Source: Acidimicrobiaceae bacterium (GTDB lineage: Bacteria; Actinomycetota; Acidimicrobiia; Acidimicrobiales; RAAP-2). Taken from it: 57,213 nucleotides of DNA. The notes beneath the pieces are model-generated. The model saw only the letters and a program-made list of their open reading frames with translations. It was not told where the DNA came from and made no database searches. The DNA lies in contig PLZF01000011.1 in NCBI GenBank assembly GCA_003152015.1, positions 1 to 57,213 of the forward strand, written 5' to 3'. The position numbers and the translations under genes were made by a program. Positions 15,946 through 24,763 of the stretch are shown here, piece after piece (within the stretch, counting starts at the first letter, position 1; each line of letters opens with the position of its first letter).

Positions 15946-17118
15946 GTGCCGACAATCGTTCGCCACCGGTGGGAGACTTCCGTCGTGGATGCCCCTATCA
16001 GCGGGACGTGCGACGCCCGGTTCGACGCGGTCCGCGAAGAGTTCGCCCTCAACTTCGCCGAGCGTGGTGAGGTCGGAGCCGGCGTGTGCGTGATTATTGA
16101 CCGCCGTGTCGTGGTCGACCTGGTCGGCGGCTGGGCCGACGAGGCACAGCAGCGCCCGTGGCAACCCGACACCCTGGTGGATGTCTACTCCGTCGGGAAG
16201 CCACTGGTCGCCCTGCTCGCATTGCAACTCGTCGACGCCGGCCTCATCGGCCTCGACGACCCGATCGTCTCCGTGTGGCCGGAGTTCGGTGCGGGGGGCA
16301 AGGGCACGGCCACGCTGCGCCAAGCGCTGTGCCACCGTGCCGGGGTCCCTGCCATCCGCGAGCCGCTGACCAACAGTGACTTGTGGGACTGGGATCGGAT
16401 GGCCGGCGCACTGGCGGCCACCGACGCCTGGTGGGAACCGGGAGCCCGCCACGCCTACCACACCAACACCTACGGGCATCTGATCGGCGAGGTCGTCCGC
16501 CGGGTGAGCGGGGAGACGTGCGGTGCCCGGCTCCGTGCATCCGCGGGCCTGCTGGATGCCGATCTGTGGTTCGGTGTCCCCCGGGCGGAGCAGCACCGCT
16601 GCGCGGACGTGATCTGGGTCGGCTCGGGCACCGCCGAGGATGTCGACTTAGCGGCCCTGTCCGGTGATGCGCTGATGACGATGCTCGGTTATTTCAACCC
16701 CTCCGGCTACTCGTCGATGGGAGTGGTCAACACGACGGCATGGCGCAGTGCGGAGGTCCCGTCCACCAACGGTCATGGCACCGCCGGCGGGATCGCTCGC
16801 CTCTACGCAGCGTTACTCGAGCCCAGTCGGCTCCTCTCGGCCGAACTACTGGCGGAGGCGACCTCCCCCCAATCGCAGGGCTACTGCCCGGTCCTCGGGG
16901 AGGAGGTCACGTTCGGCCTCGGCTTCAAGCCGACGGTACCCCGACGACCGTTCGGCCCCAACCCGGGCAGCTTCGGGCACTTCGGCACCGGGGGCGCGGT
17001 CGGGTTCGCTGATCCGGATGCGGGCGCCGCCTTTGGCTACGTGATGAACCACGTGATCCCACGATGGCAGAGCTCGCGCAACCGGGCACTCATCGACGCC
17101 CTGTACCGCTCGCTTTGA
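15946..17118 (+). CDS. Serine hydrolase of the beta-lactamase/EstB family
   Basis: This protein belongs to the class C beta-lactamase-like fold, which in such bacteria usually acts as an esterase or peptidase rather than a drug-inactivating enzyme. The nucleophile motif SxxK is SVGK (about residue 82), the second motif tyrosine lies in YHTNTYG, and the third motif region is HFGTGG. The 390-residue length fits. A GTG at 15946 opens the frame; GTG 15985 is an equally possible start. No signal peptide is seen. A paralogue lies on the minus strand at 33,685-34,872 with the same opening theme (EFALNFAERGEVGAGVCV versus AFVANFTERGDLGAAFCL). The true substrate cannot be read from the sequence. Confidence 0.85.
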   Translation: MPTIVRHRWETSVVDAPISGTCDARFDAVREEFALNFAERGEVGAGVCVIIDRRVVVDLVGGWADEAQQRPWQPDTLVDVYSVGKPLVALLALQLVDAGLIGLDDPIVSVWPEFGAGGKGTATLRQALCHRAGVPAIREPLTNSDLWDWDRMAGALAATDAWWEPGARHAYHTNTYGHLIGEVVRRVSGETCGARLRASAGLLDADLWFGVPRAEQHRCADVIWVGSGTAEDVDLAALSGDALMTMLGYFNPSGYSSMGVVNTTAWRSAEVPSTNGHGTAGGIARLYAALLEPSRLLSAELLAEATSPQSQGYCPVLGEEVTFGLGFKPTVPRRPFGPNPGSFGHFGTGGAVGFADPDAGAAFGYVMNHVIPRWQSSRNRALIDALYRSL

Positions 17119-17240
17119 CGTGCGTCGGGCTCGGCGGTGGCCCATTCGGCCATGGTGACTGAACGCCGGCTGGCCGGGGTGGTCGCCCCGCCCGTGTGAG
17201 GTAAGCCGGGGGTCTGGCGGTTGCGGGAATACTGTTGTGC

Positions 17241-18542
17241 ATGGCGGAATCTGTCACCACATCGTCGGCTCGGGTGCCTCCGCAGGTGTCGCCGGACCGA
17301 GAACGTCGGCACGCTCTGATCGCGGTGGCGGTGGCCGTGGCGACCGTGATGTCGATGGCCATGCTGACATCGTGCTCGTCATCGCCGAGTTCGTCACGAT
17401 CATCGACTACGTCAACCACGGCGGGTCCCTCCACGGGTACTGGCTCGAGATCCGCGGGCGTGAACGGCTCTGGGCCCACCTCGCCGGTGTGGCTGTGCCG
17501 ACCCGGACAGGCCAACGACCCCTGCACGGCCAACCTCGACGCCACCGTGTTCCATGCCAACGGCACGACGACCATGCAGTCGGAGTCGCCGGCCAAGGAC
17601 CCGCCGATCGACTGCTTCTACGTGTATCCGACCGTCAGCGCCCAGACGACGGTGAACGCAAATCTCACCGTCGACCCAGAGGAGACGGCGGTCGCCGTCG
17701 CCCAGGCGTCTCGGTTCTCGACCGCGTGTCGGATCTATGCGCCGATGTACCCACAGCTCACCTTGTCCTCGATTACCGGGGGAGCCACGGGGTCGGTCAC
17801 TGTCTCGGCGGTCACGACTGCATACGACGGGGTGCTCTCGGCTTGGCGGTACTACCTGGCCCACTACAACCGCGGGAGGGGAGTGGTCTTCATCGGGCAC
17901 TCTCAGGGATCGGGCATGCTCATCAAGCTGTTGCGGTCGCAGGTGGACGCCAGCCCCGCAGCACGCAAGCATCTGGTTTCGGCGCTGCTCCTCGGCGGCA
18001 ATGTCACCGTCCCGGTCGGGAAGACCGTGGGAGGTGACTTCCAGCACATCCCGGCCTGCGTCTCGAACAGTCAGACCGGTTGCGTCGTGGCGTACTCGAT
18101 GTTCCTCGACGCTCCGCCGGCCGACAGCGGGTTCGGACGGGTTGGCCAGGGGGTGAGCAGCATGTCGGGAGTTGCACCGAAGAAAGGGCTGCAGGTTCTG
18201 TGCACCAACCCTGCATCGCTGGCCCGGCCCTCCGTCGCGGGGGTGCTCCAGACATACGCACCGACCAGCCGGTTCCCCGGTCCGCTCGGGACGTTCTACG
18301 AGCCGGTACCGAGCGCACCTACCCCGTGGGCCACCTACCCCGACCTGTACACGGGGCGATGTGTGAGTAGCGGCGGGGCGACGTGGTTGCAGATCGGCCG
18401 GACCGACATACCGGGGGATGCCCGCCCGTCGGTGAGCCAGACCCTCGGTCCGACGTGGGGGCTGCACCTCGACGACATCAACCTTGCCGTCGGCAACCTG
18501 GTGTCGCTGGTCCAGGATCAGGCTGCTGCGTACACCGGCTGA
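17241..18542 (+). CDS. DUF3089 lipase-like secreted protein
   Basis: The protein has 433 residues from ATG 17241. An N-terminal membrane-export segment (ALIAVAVAVATVMSMAMLTSC, about residues 29-49) ends in a cysteine that could be lipidated, then comes a Ser/Thr-rich linker. The DUF3089 domain follows, with IDCFYVYPTVS and the alpha/beta-hydrolase nucleophile elbow GHSQGS at about residue 220. Family members are predicted esterases or lipases at the cell surface. Length and motifs look complete. It lies 122 bases after the serine hydrolase on the same strand but probably has its own promoter. The next gene is convergent. Confidence 0.85.
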   Translation: MAESVTTSSARVPPQVSPDRERRHALIAVAVAVATVMSMAMLTSCSSSPSSSRSSTTSTTAGPSTGTGSRSAGVNGSGPTSPVWLCRPGQANDPCTANLDATVFHANGTTTMQSESPAKDPPIDCFYVYPTVSAQTTVNANLTVDPEETAVAVAQASRFSTACRIYAPMYPQLTLSSITGGATGSVTVSAVTTAYDGVLSAWRYYLAHYNRGRGVVFIGHSQGSGMLIKLLRSQVDASPAARKHLVSALLLGGNVTVPVGKTVGGDFQHIPACVSNSQTGCVVAYSMFLDAPPADSGFGRVGQGVSSMSGVAPKKGLQVLCTNPASLARPSVAGVLQTYAPTSRFPGPLGTFYEPVPSAPTPWATYPDLYTGRCVSSGGATWLQIGRTDIPGDARPSVSQTLGPTWGLHLDDINLAVGNLVSLVQDQAAAYTG

Positions 18543-18596
18543 CTGGTTCCAACTGCCGGCCATCTGGCCCCGCCGGGCGGCGGCTACGACTCGACG

Positions 18597-20174
18597 TCAC
18601 AACAGAGACGGGATAACTGCCTCTACGACGCTCGGCCCCGGGGTGGCGAGTGCCCTGGCCAACTCGTCGGTGAACTCCTCGGCGGTCTCGGCGCGCGCCG
18701 CGTGGAGGCCCATGCCGGCGGCCAGGTGCACGAAGTCGATGTCCGGGCGCCTGAGGTCGAGCATGTCCCGTGCTCGCGGCCCGGGGGATTCGGCCCCGAC
18801 TCGGTCCAGCTCCATGTTGAGCACAGCGTAGGAGTGGTTGTTCAGGATCACGGTGGTGACGTCGAGGCTCTCACGGGCCATTGTCCACCACGCCTGCAGG
18901 GTGTACATGGCACTTCCGTCGGCCTCCAAGGCCACCACGCGCCGACCTGGTGAGGCGACCGCGGCCCCGACCGCAACCGGGAGGCCCTGGCCGATGGCAC
19001 CACCCGTCAAGCAGAGCCAGTCGTGGGGCGGAGCCCCGGCGGTGGAACCGGCGGCAAACAGGCCCGAGGTGTTTCCCTCGTCGGACACGATTGCTCCTTC
19101 GGGAAGCAGGATACCGAGCGCTTCGCACACGGCGGTGGCAGTGAGAGGACCGATGGGACGAGCGGGTGTGCGGGCTTCCTGACGCGGGGCCGTCCCGCTG
19201 GCGACGTCGAGCAGTGCAGCCAGTGCAGCCACTGCGGCACCGACATCGTCCGACGGCCCGGCGACGACGTGTACCGTGCAGCCCTCTGGGACCAGGTCAC
19301 TCGGTTTGCCGGGGTAGGCAAAGAACGAGACGGGCGACTTGGCGTCCACCAGTACCAGGTGCCGGATACCCTCGAGCTGCATGGCGGTGAACTCGGCCAG
19401 GTATGCCAATCGCTCCACCGGTGGTCGGCCCGCTCCCCGTTCGAGTCGCGCCGGGAATGTCTCGGCCAGCAATTTGGCGCCGGTGGAGGTGGCGATGTCC
19501 GCCACGGTGTCCAACGTCTTCCCCGAGCATGCCCGCCCACCGATCAGGATGGCCGCCGGCTCACCTGACCGCAGCGCAGCCGCAATGGCGTTGAGGACGT
19601 CCTCGACCGGCGCGGCACCCCGGGCACCGACCAGTTGATCCGTCGGGGTTGGGCGCGGCCCAGCCACCATGCCGCCGTCGGACCAGGACACATCGGCCGG
19701 CAGGATGAGGGTGGCCACCGAACCGGGGGGACCGGTGGCCGCAGCCAGTGCGTCCAGTGCGTCTCCGCTCAGCCTGGCGGTGGACTCCGAGGTCCTCACG
19801 AACAACGACACGTTGCGGGCCACTGTTTCGATGTCCGATTGAAGCGGGGCGTCATACTGCCGATGGGTGGTGGCATGGTCGCCCACGATGTTGACCACCG
19901 GGCTGTTGGCGCGGCGGGCGTTGTGCAGGTTGGCCAAACCGTTGCCGAGCCCTGGGCCGAGGTGGAGCAGGGTGGCTGCCGGCCGTCCGGCCATTCGTGC
20001 GTACCCGTCGGCCGCACCGGTGGCCACCCCTTCGAACAGGGCCAGCACGCTGTGCATGGCGGTGACGTCGTCGAGGGCGGCGACGAAGTGCATCTCGGAG
20101 GTGCCCGGATTCATAAAGCAGGTGTCGACACCGTGGTCCACGAGGGTGTGGATCAGCGCCTGTGCTCCGTTCAC
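18597..20174 (-). CDS. TPP-dependent acetolactate-synthase-like enzyme
   Basis: This 525-residue protein has the three-domain layout of thiamine-diphosphate decarboxylases and carboligases. The pyrimidine-binding domain opens with NPGTSEMHFVAALD and holds the catalytic glutamate region LFEGVATGAADGYARM. The diphosphate-binding motif is EADGS...NN, with Ala in place of the first Gly of the usual GDGS, as in several benzoylformate-decarboxylase-like members. It is not a standard biosynthetic IlvB: no small subunit gene is nearby. It is translated from an ATG that overlaps the end of the upstream FAD-oxidase gene by four bases, so the two probably act on the same 2-keto/2-hydroxy acid. The substrate is not deducible. 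Confidence 0.85.
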   Translation of the reverse strand: MNGAQALIHTLVDHGVDTCFMNPGTSEMHFVAALDDVTAMHSVLALFEGVATGAADGYARMAGRPAATLLHLGPGLGNGLANLHNARRANSPVVNIVGDHATTHRQYDAPLQSDIETVARNVSLFVRTSESTARLSGDALDALAAATGPPGSVATLILPADVSWSDGGMVAGPRPTPTDQLVGARGAAPVEDVLNAIAAALRSGEPAAILIGGRACSGKTLDTVADIATSTGAKLLAETFPARLERGAGRPPVERLAYLAEFTAMQLEGIRHLVLVDAKSPVSFFAYPGKPSDLVPEGCTVHVVAGPSDDVGAAVAALAALLDVASGTAPRQEARTPARPIGPLTATAVCEALGILLPEGAIVSDEGNTSGLFAAGSTAGAPPHDWLCLTGGAIGQGLPVAVGAAVASPGRRVVALEADGSAMYTLQAWWTMARESLDVTTVILNNHSYAVLNMELDRVGAESPGPRARDMLDLRRPDIDFVHLAAGMGLHAARAETAEEFTDELARALATPGPSVVEAVIPSLL

Positions 20175-21625
20175 TGTTGTTCTCCTGTCGCAGGTACCGG
20201 GTCGAAGATGGTGCCCGGATTGAGGATGCCGTGTGGGTCGAACGCCGCTTTGATCCGGCGCATGAGGGCGAGTTTGGCAGGGTCCTCGAGTTCAGCCAAG
20301 TAGGCCCGTTTCTCGGTACCGATCCCGTGTTCGCCGGACACGGCACCGCCCAACGACACGCCAGCGGCGACAATGGCGTGCAAGAGCCGGCGGCGCACGT
20401 CCGGGTCGGACTGCCATACCGACAGATGGACATTGCCGTCACCAGCATGCCCGCAGCCCACCACCAGCGATGATGTTCGCGACGACAGCTCACCGACGGC
20501 GTCCAGGTAGTCGGGTATCGACGCCCGGGGCACGACCACGTCCACGATGTCGTCGGCACCGGCCGCTTTGGCCGCCCAGAAGGCCCGTTCACGAGCCTCG
20601 ATCATCTGGGTGCCCGCCTGAGGCGGGAGCACGAACACATCGAGCGCACCAAGCTCGGCGAGCTGCTCGGCCAGTGCCTGGGTGTCCTCGTCGAGGCGGT
20701 CGGGATGGTGGTCTTCGAGGACGACCACCAGATAGGCCAGGGCGCGCTCCCGGATGCTGTCGGGGATGCCCAGGTCGATGCCGGCGGTGGCGGTGATCCC
20801 CGCCATCGACACCTTGTCGATGTACTCCACCACCAACGGGCCGACGCCACTGGCCACGATGGGCGGCACCGACGCGGCGATCTCATGGAGTGTGGCGAAG
20901 GGAGCGAGGAGCGTGGCCTGGTGGCCAGGCCGGGGGTGCAGTCGGAGCGTGGCCTGGGTGACCAGCGCCAGGGTGCCCTCCGACCCGATCACCAGCTGGG
21001 TCAGGTCGTAGCCGCTGGTCGATTTCACGAACTTGCCGCCGGCACGGATGACCTCACCCGTGCCCAGCACCGCTTCGATGCCGAGGACGTGGTGTCGGGT
21101 CACCCCATACTTCACCGCCCGCATTCCACCGGCGTTGGTCGCTACGTTGCCGCCCAGGCTGGCCGACACTTCACCAGGGAACACCGGATAGACCAATCGA
21201 TGGGGGAGGAGTGCCGCATCGAGGTCGGCCAGTGTCACCCCCGGCTCGACGACGGCCACGTGGTTGTCGGTGTCGATCTCGAGGATGCGGTTCATCCGCT
21301 CGAAGGACACCACCAGGCCACCATCGACCGGAGTGCATCCTCCCGAAAGCCCGGTCCCCGACCCCCGGGGAGTGAGCGGCACTCGCAGGGACGCCGCCGC
21401 CTTCACGATGGACGCCACGTCGGCGGTCGATCCGGGGCGGACGACAGCGAGGGGCCGGACGGAGGTACCGGTCAACGCCTCGTCGTGGGTGTCGTCCTCG
21501 CCGATGTCCGCCCCGGTGTCGACATTGGTGGCACCGACGATGTCGATGAGAAGGTGCTCGATGGTCGGCACCGACCCGCCGCCAGGGGTGTCCGTGCCCA
21601 TGCGTGCCGATGACGCTTGCGCCAT
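20171..21625 (-). CDS. FAD-linked 2-hydroxyacid oxidase (GlcD/lactate dehydrogenase type)
   Basis: The protein has the vanillyl-alcohol-oxidase FAD fold: PRGSGTGLSGG and PGEVSASLGGNVATNAGG are FAD-binding segments in about the first 180 residues. The C-terminal FAD-oxidase domain ends with HGIGTEK. It also contains GCGHAGDGNVHLSV, a metal-linked motif of the GlcD/D-lactate dehydrogenase group. Such enzymes oxidise 2-hydroxyacids to 2-keto acids, which suits coupling to the TPP enzyme read from the same transcript (4-base overlap). GAGGAGGAT lies before the start; ATG 21625 and GTG 21628 are both possible. The C-terminus lacks an iron-sulfur domain, so the electron acceptor is unknown. Confidence 0.88.
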   Translation of the reverse strand: MAQASSARMGTDTPGGGSVPTIEHLLIDIVGATNVDTGADIGEDDTHDEALTGTSVRPLAVVRPGSTADVASIVKAAASLRVPLTPRGSGTGLSGGCTPVDGGLVVSFERMNRILEIDTDNHVAVVEPGVTLADLDAALLPHRLVYPVFPGEVSASLGGNVATNAGGMRAVKYGVTRHHVLGIEAVLGTGEVIRAGGKFVKSTSGYDLTQLVIGSEGTLALVTQATLRLHPRPGHQATLLAPFATLHEIAASVPPIVASGVGPLVVEYIDKVSMAGITATAGIDLGIPDSIRERALAYLVVVLEDHHPDRLDEDTQALAEQLAELGALDVFVLPPQAGTQMIEARERAFWAAKAAGADDIVDVVVPRASIPDYLDAVGELSSRTSSLVVGCGHAGDGNVHLSVWQSDPDVRRRLLHAIVAAGVSLGGAVSGEHGIGTEKRAYLAELEDPAKLALMRRIKAAFDPHGILNPGTIFDPVPATGEQQ

Positions 21626-21628
21626 CAC

Positions 21629-22020
21629 TCATCCTCCTCGTCGACGTAACGACGACACGCTATCGCCTGATGGCAGGTAGCTCAGGACCCGGAGGTCGCG
21701 CACTGGCGGTGAGTGCTGCCCCGTGGGTCTCTGACCCGGTGCCGCGCCGGCCGGTGCGTGGCGCAGGCCCTCATGCAGGCCCCTCATCTCCAAGCTCCCA
21801 TTGTGAGTACCGTTGGGCGGTGGAGCAGAAGCAGCCACGGACGCTTTCGGTCCCCACCTGGGTCGCGGTAGGAATGGCATGGCGCATGGGGGCTCGGCAA
21901 CGAGCCTGCCGCTGGGGTGTGCAGGGCGGCGAGTAGCCGAGCCAGGCTCCTACCTGGGAGGAACTCGAGCATCGCTGGCATCCGTAACGCATCGATCTGG
22001 GGCGAAGGTAACCGCCGGGT
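21629..22020. other. Intergenic region without a recognisable gene
   Basis: About 390 bases separate the FAD-oxidase start from the carbonic-anhydrase stop, both on the minus strand. The open frames here have shadow-like Arg/Pro/Ala composition. It should contain the promoter of the oxidase-TPP operon, but no clear promoter or hairpin stands out. Confidence 0.5.
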
Positions 22021-22545
22021 TCAGCCGCCGCCGTGGGTCGGCAGCAACGCGTCGCTCGGAATGATCTGGTGGACCGCACCGGTGTCGACGTCGTATCGCC
22101 AGCCTTCGACGGCAACGCCCAGTGGGAAGACGGCGCATGTTCGCAGGGCAAGGACATCGGCGGCCAGCGCCGCCTCGGGGTCGGGCATGGTGAGGAAATC
22201 CCAACCTTGCGAATTCTCTGCCTGCTCGGGGCTCAGGTCCGACCTGACCTCCGCCTCCCCCCGACCGGCCAGGGCGCAATCGGTGTGGTGCATGACCGCT
22301 ATGGAGCTGACGCCGAGGAAGGTGGTGGCCAATACCAGCGAGCGCAAGACGTCGGACGAGACCCGCCCACCGGCGTTACGGAGAATCTTGGCGTCGCCGG
22401 GCTGCAAGCCGAGCATCGTCAGGGGTTCGATCCGGCTGTCGATGCAGGTCACTAGCCCGAAACCCTTGGCCGCGATACCCGCGAGGTCTTGCAGCGCGAA
22501 TGCTGTCGAGTAGCGGCGGTTGGCGGCGAGGAGATCGTCGAACAT
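22021..22545 (-). CDS. Beta-class carbonic anhydrase
   Basis: The enzyme interconverts CO2 and bicarbonate using zinc. The metal ligands are plain: CIDSR (C34, with the D36-R38 dyad) and HHTDC (H87, C90). The length of 174 residues from ATG 22545 is typical of the short actinobacterial beta-CA group; an in-frame start 12 codons upstream is less likely. Segments LQPGDAKILRNAGGRV and SSIAVMHHTDC match the family core. It stands alone between a 440-base upstream gap with two hairpins and the oxidase operon. Confidence 0.92.
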   Translation of the reverse strand: MFDDLLAANRRYSTAFALQDLAGIAAKGFGLVTCIDSRIEPLTMLGLQPGDAKILRNAGGRVSSDVLRSLVLATTFLGVSSIAVMHHTDCALAGRGEAEVRSDLSPEQAENSQGWDFLTMPDPEAALAADVLALRTCAVFPLGVAVEGWRYDVDTGAVHQIIPSDALLPTHGGG

Positions 22546-22724
22546 GGAAACAGTTTTGCAGACGAGCAGGTGTGGCCTCATCTCACCGCAATTGGCGGAA
22601 CGAGTTCAGTCAGAGAGCGGCACCAAAAGCGTCATAGGGGCGATCCTGAGCTTCGGCCAACGCCTGCCTGGCTCGAACCTGGTACGAACTCACCCCCCCT
22701 GGTTGCCAGGGTCCGGGCCAAAGG

Positions 22725-22754
22725 GCGGCGCCCGCCTCGATTGGCGGGCGCCGC
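22725..22754 (-). terminator. Perfect 12-bp hairpin, probable terminator
   Basis: GCGGCGCCCGCC (22725-22736) and GGCGGGCGCCGC (22743-22754) pair perfectly around a six-base loop. It lies downstream of the minus-strand membrane-protein gene and upstream of the carbonic anhydrase. There is no U-tract, as often in high-GC actinobacteria. Confidence 0.6.
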
Positions 22755-22769
22755 TCACCTGATCTGAAG

Positions 22770-22803
22770 ACAGGACCCCCCGCTGGTCGGCGGGAGGTCC
22801 TGT
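22770..22803 (-). terminator. Second hairpin in tandem, probable terminator
   Basis: ACAGGACCCCCC (22770-22781) pairs with GGGAGGTCCTGT (22792-22803) with one mismatch and a ten-base loop. It starts 19 bases after the stop of the minus-strand gene at 22822 and is probably its primary terminator, backed up by the next hairpin. Confidence 0.65.
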
Positions 22804-22821
22804 AACCCAATGGCACCGGCG

Positions 22822-23409
22822 CTAGGCGTCGAGGGAGACCCGCTCGCGGGTCTCGGAGCCGGCGCGGATCTCGGCGGTAGGGCTGGTACGGCGGGCGTGG
22901 TAGAGGCCGAGGGCCGAAAGGATGAGAAGCAACCCAGCGGCCACGAAGGCGGCCACCGCGGCGATCCCGGCGATCGATCCGATGGTCCCGAACGCATAGG
23001 CATTGAGCAGCAACCCGCGCAGGGTCTCACCCTTGAACATCGTGTTGACTTCGGCGGCCAGAGCGGTGTTGCTCGGCTGGGTCTGCGCCTCGGTCGACAG
23101 CTGGGCGTACGTCTTGCCCCCGCCGGTCTTCTTGAGGTGATTGGCGATGAAGTGATCGGCGTACACCTCGGCCTGGGCTCCCGTTGTCATCTGTTGGCCG
23201 CCGTATTGCTTCATGGCGGCAAACTCGGGGGCAGCCACCGCCGAACTGTTGGCCGCCGGGAAGAAGATCTGTTGGGCGGACAACTGGGTGTACACCTGGT
23301 TATTGATGTAGGTGTGGCCCCAGGTGAGTAGCCCACCGGCCACGGCCAGTACAACCACCAACAACAGCCCGGTGGCGCTGACCAGGGAATCAAATGTCTT
23401 GCGATTCAT
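22822..23409 (-). CDS. Two-span membrane protein of unknown function
   Basis: This 195-residue protein has an N-terminal transmembrane helix (about residues 12-30, ATGLLLVVVLAVAGGLLTWG). An extracytoplasmic region of about 100 residues follows (QQIFFPAANSSAV, QQMTTGAQAEVYADHFIANHL, GETLRGLLLNAYAFG). A second helix (about 143-166) leads to a basic C-terminal tail. Proteins of this shape are common hypotheticals in actinobacteria, sometimes mislabelled as LigA-like. A Dos-box-like site lies in the shared intergenic region with the divergent regulator gene, so hypoxia-type control is possible. Two tandem hairpins close the transcript. Confidence 0.75.
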   Translation of the reverse strand: MNRKTFDSLVSATGLLLVVVLAVAGGLLTWGHTYINNQVYTQLSAQQIFFPAANSSAVAAPEFAAMKQYGGQQMTTGAQAEVYADHFIANHLKKTGGGKTYAQLSTEAQTQPSNTALAAEVNTMFKGETLRGLLLNAYAFGTIGSIAGIAAVAAFVAAGLLLILSALGLYHARRTSPTAEIRAGSETRERVSLDA

Positions 23410-23522
23410 CTCGATGTCTCCGTTTCTCGTAGTCCGATCAAGGCCCGGTGGGCTGATCCGTCGACCCGCCGCGAGGCGGGCTGGCTACCTCCATCGTCGC
23501 CTCCAACCCCTGATTGCAAGTA

Positions 23523-23536
23523 GGGGCTAAAGTCCT
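23523..23536 (+). promoter_or_regulatory. Dos-box-like site between divergent genes
   Basis: GGGGCTAAAGTCCT matches the core of the DosR/DevR consensus (GGGACTWWAGTCCC) at 12 of 14 positions. It sits 107 bases before the DevR-like start and 114 bases before the divergent membrane-protein start, so it could serve either. Confidence 0.55.
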
Positions 23537-23642
23537 ATGCTCGTCGCCGAAAGACCCTTTGCTGCCGGCCGATCCAAGTGCAGGGCCACCGGCGAATGTC
23601 GCCGAATATGGGGCTTTCGGGGCCATGCGGTATCAAGGTGTG

Positions 23643-24158
23643 ATGCCGCTACGGATCTTCTTTCTCGACGATCACGAAGTGGTGCGACGCGGGATCGAGG
23701 TGTGCCGCGACATCTGCTCCGCCCACCCCGAGGTGGCGTGTGTGATGTTGACCAGCTTCGCCGACGACGAGGCGCTTTTCGCGTCCACCATGGCGGGCAC
23801 CTCGGGCTACATCCTCGAGCAGGTGCACGGCAACGACATGGACGGTGCCATTCGTCAGGTGGCTGCCGGCGAGAGCCTCCTCGACCCGGCGGTCACGGCC
23901 AAGGTGCTCGAACGGCTTCGCAACCCTCAACACGAGACGGATTCTCTGGACGGGCTCAGCGACCAGGAGCGCCGGATCCTCGAATTGATCAGCGAGGGAG
24001 AGACCAACCGCCAACTAGCCGCCGACATGTTTCTCGATGAGAGAACCGTGAAGAACCATGTGTCCCGGTTGTTGAGCAAACTCGGGATGCAACGGCGTAG
24101 CAAAGCCGCGGCCCACGGTGCGCGGCTGGTCGAACGTCAGCAGCAGCCGCCCACCTGA
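23643..24158 (+). CDS. DevR/DosR-like response regulator with an internally deleted receiver domain
   Basis: The 171-residue protein begins like DevR/DosR (RIFFLDDHEVVRRG) and ends with an intact LuxR/NarL helix-turn-helix (about 104-165: LSDQERRILELISEGETNRQ ... TVKNHVSRLLSKLGM). Between R16-G17 and I18-E19-V20-C21 about 44 residues of the standard receiver are missing in frame. The missing part includes strand 3 with the phospho-accepting aspartate (D54 in M. tuberculosis DosR). The conserved lysine of the last receiver strand is replaced by glutamate (E59 in GYILEQ). Phosphorylation by a histidine kinase should be impossible, so it may act constitutively, dominantly, or through a partner. 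ATG 23643 is chosen; ATG 23625 is in frame. No kinase gene is in the window. Confidence 0.88.
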   Translation: MPLRIFFLDDHEVVRRGIEVCRDICSAHPEVACVMLTSFADDEALFASTMAGTSGYILEQVHGNDMDGAIRQVAAGESLLDPAVTAKVLERLRNPQHETDSLDGLSDQERRILELISEGETNRQLAADMFLDERTVKNHVSRLLSKLGMQRRSKAAAHGARLVERQQQPPT

Positions 24159-24197
24159 AGACGGCGGATCGCCGCCGCCGCCGATGGCGGAACCCTC

Positions 24198-24719
24198 TCA
24201 CTGCGTGGGGAGAGCCGTACCCGACTGGATCGGTATCGGGCATGCCTGACGGACGATGCCCCCGATCAGTGAGACAGTGACCGCGAACCCGGCGTCCGGC
24301 AGCAAGCGCAGCATGGGAAGGTTGTCCGGCAGTATGTCCGCCACCAACTCGGTGATCCCGCGCTCACTGGCCGCGGCGGCCAGGCGCAGGGCCAAAACCC
24401 GACCCAGGCCCCGGTGTTGGAACCGGTCCGCCAGCACGAACGCCACCTCGGCAGTGGTGGCCGGATCGACTCGTTCCATGCGAGCCACGCCCACCACCGC
24501 ATCATCGGCCACCGCGATCAAAGCAAAACGGTCGACATTGTCTGCTGCGCAAAAATGCTCAGCCTCATGAGTGCCGAGGTGCGGGTGAACGCCGAAGAAC
24601 CGCCGGTAGACAGTCCCGAAGCTCAGCCCCTCATGGAACTCCACCAATGCCACCACGTCGCCGGACTCGATGGGTCGAATCCTGACCATCGTGCCGTCAC
24701 CCAGGACTGTGTTCGCCAT
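24198..24719 (-). CDS. GNAT-family N-acetyltransferase
   Basis: This protein of about 173 residues has a GNAT core. The acetyl-CoA-binding stretch is VLADRFQHRGLGRVLALRLAAAA (RxxGxG/A-type loop), preceded by the beta-strand pair ALIAVADDAVVGVARMERVD. Segment FHEGLSFGTVYRRFFGVHPH resembles the acetyltransferase module that is elsewhere fused to cyclic-nucleotide or acyl-CoA-ligase domains; here it stands alone. ATG 24719 and ATG 24737 are both possible starts. A Dos-box-like site at 24764-24777 lies directly upstream on this strand, which favours 24719 and suggests control by a DosR-type regulator. It is convergent with the DevR-like gene. The substrate is unknown. Confidence 0.8.
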   Translation of the reverse strand: MANTVLGDGTMVRIRPIESGDVVALVEFHEGLSFGTVYRRFFGVHPHLGTHEAEHFCAADNVDRFALIAVADDAVVGVARMERVDPATTAEVAFVLADRFQHRGLGRVLALRLAAAASERGITELVADILPDNLPMLRLLPDAGFAVTVSLIGGIVRQACPIPIQSGTALPTQ

Positions 24720-24763
24720 TTCCACCACTTCCAGCATGATTGGTCGTGGGGGTTGACGACCAG

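Noticed and set aside
17412..18563. A 383-codon minus-strand open frame
   Set aside because: It is antisense to the DUF3089 gene and dominated by Arg/Gly/Val; the plus frame has a signal peptide and GHSQGS.
18597..20174. Assignment of either TPP enzyme as biosynthetic acetolactate synthase (ilvB)
   Set aside because: Neither has a neighbouring ilvN or ilvC, and the motif details point to other members of the superfamily.
22634..22648. A third possible Dos box (TAGGGGCGATCCTGA) upstream of the carbonic anhydrase
   Set aside because: The half-site spacing is two bases short and only one half matches; it was not counted with the two better sites.
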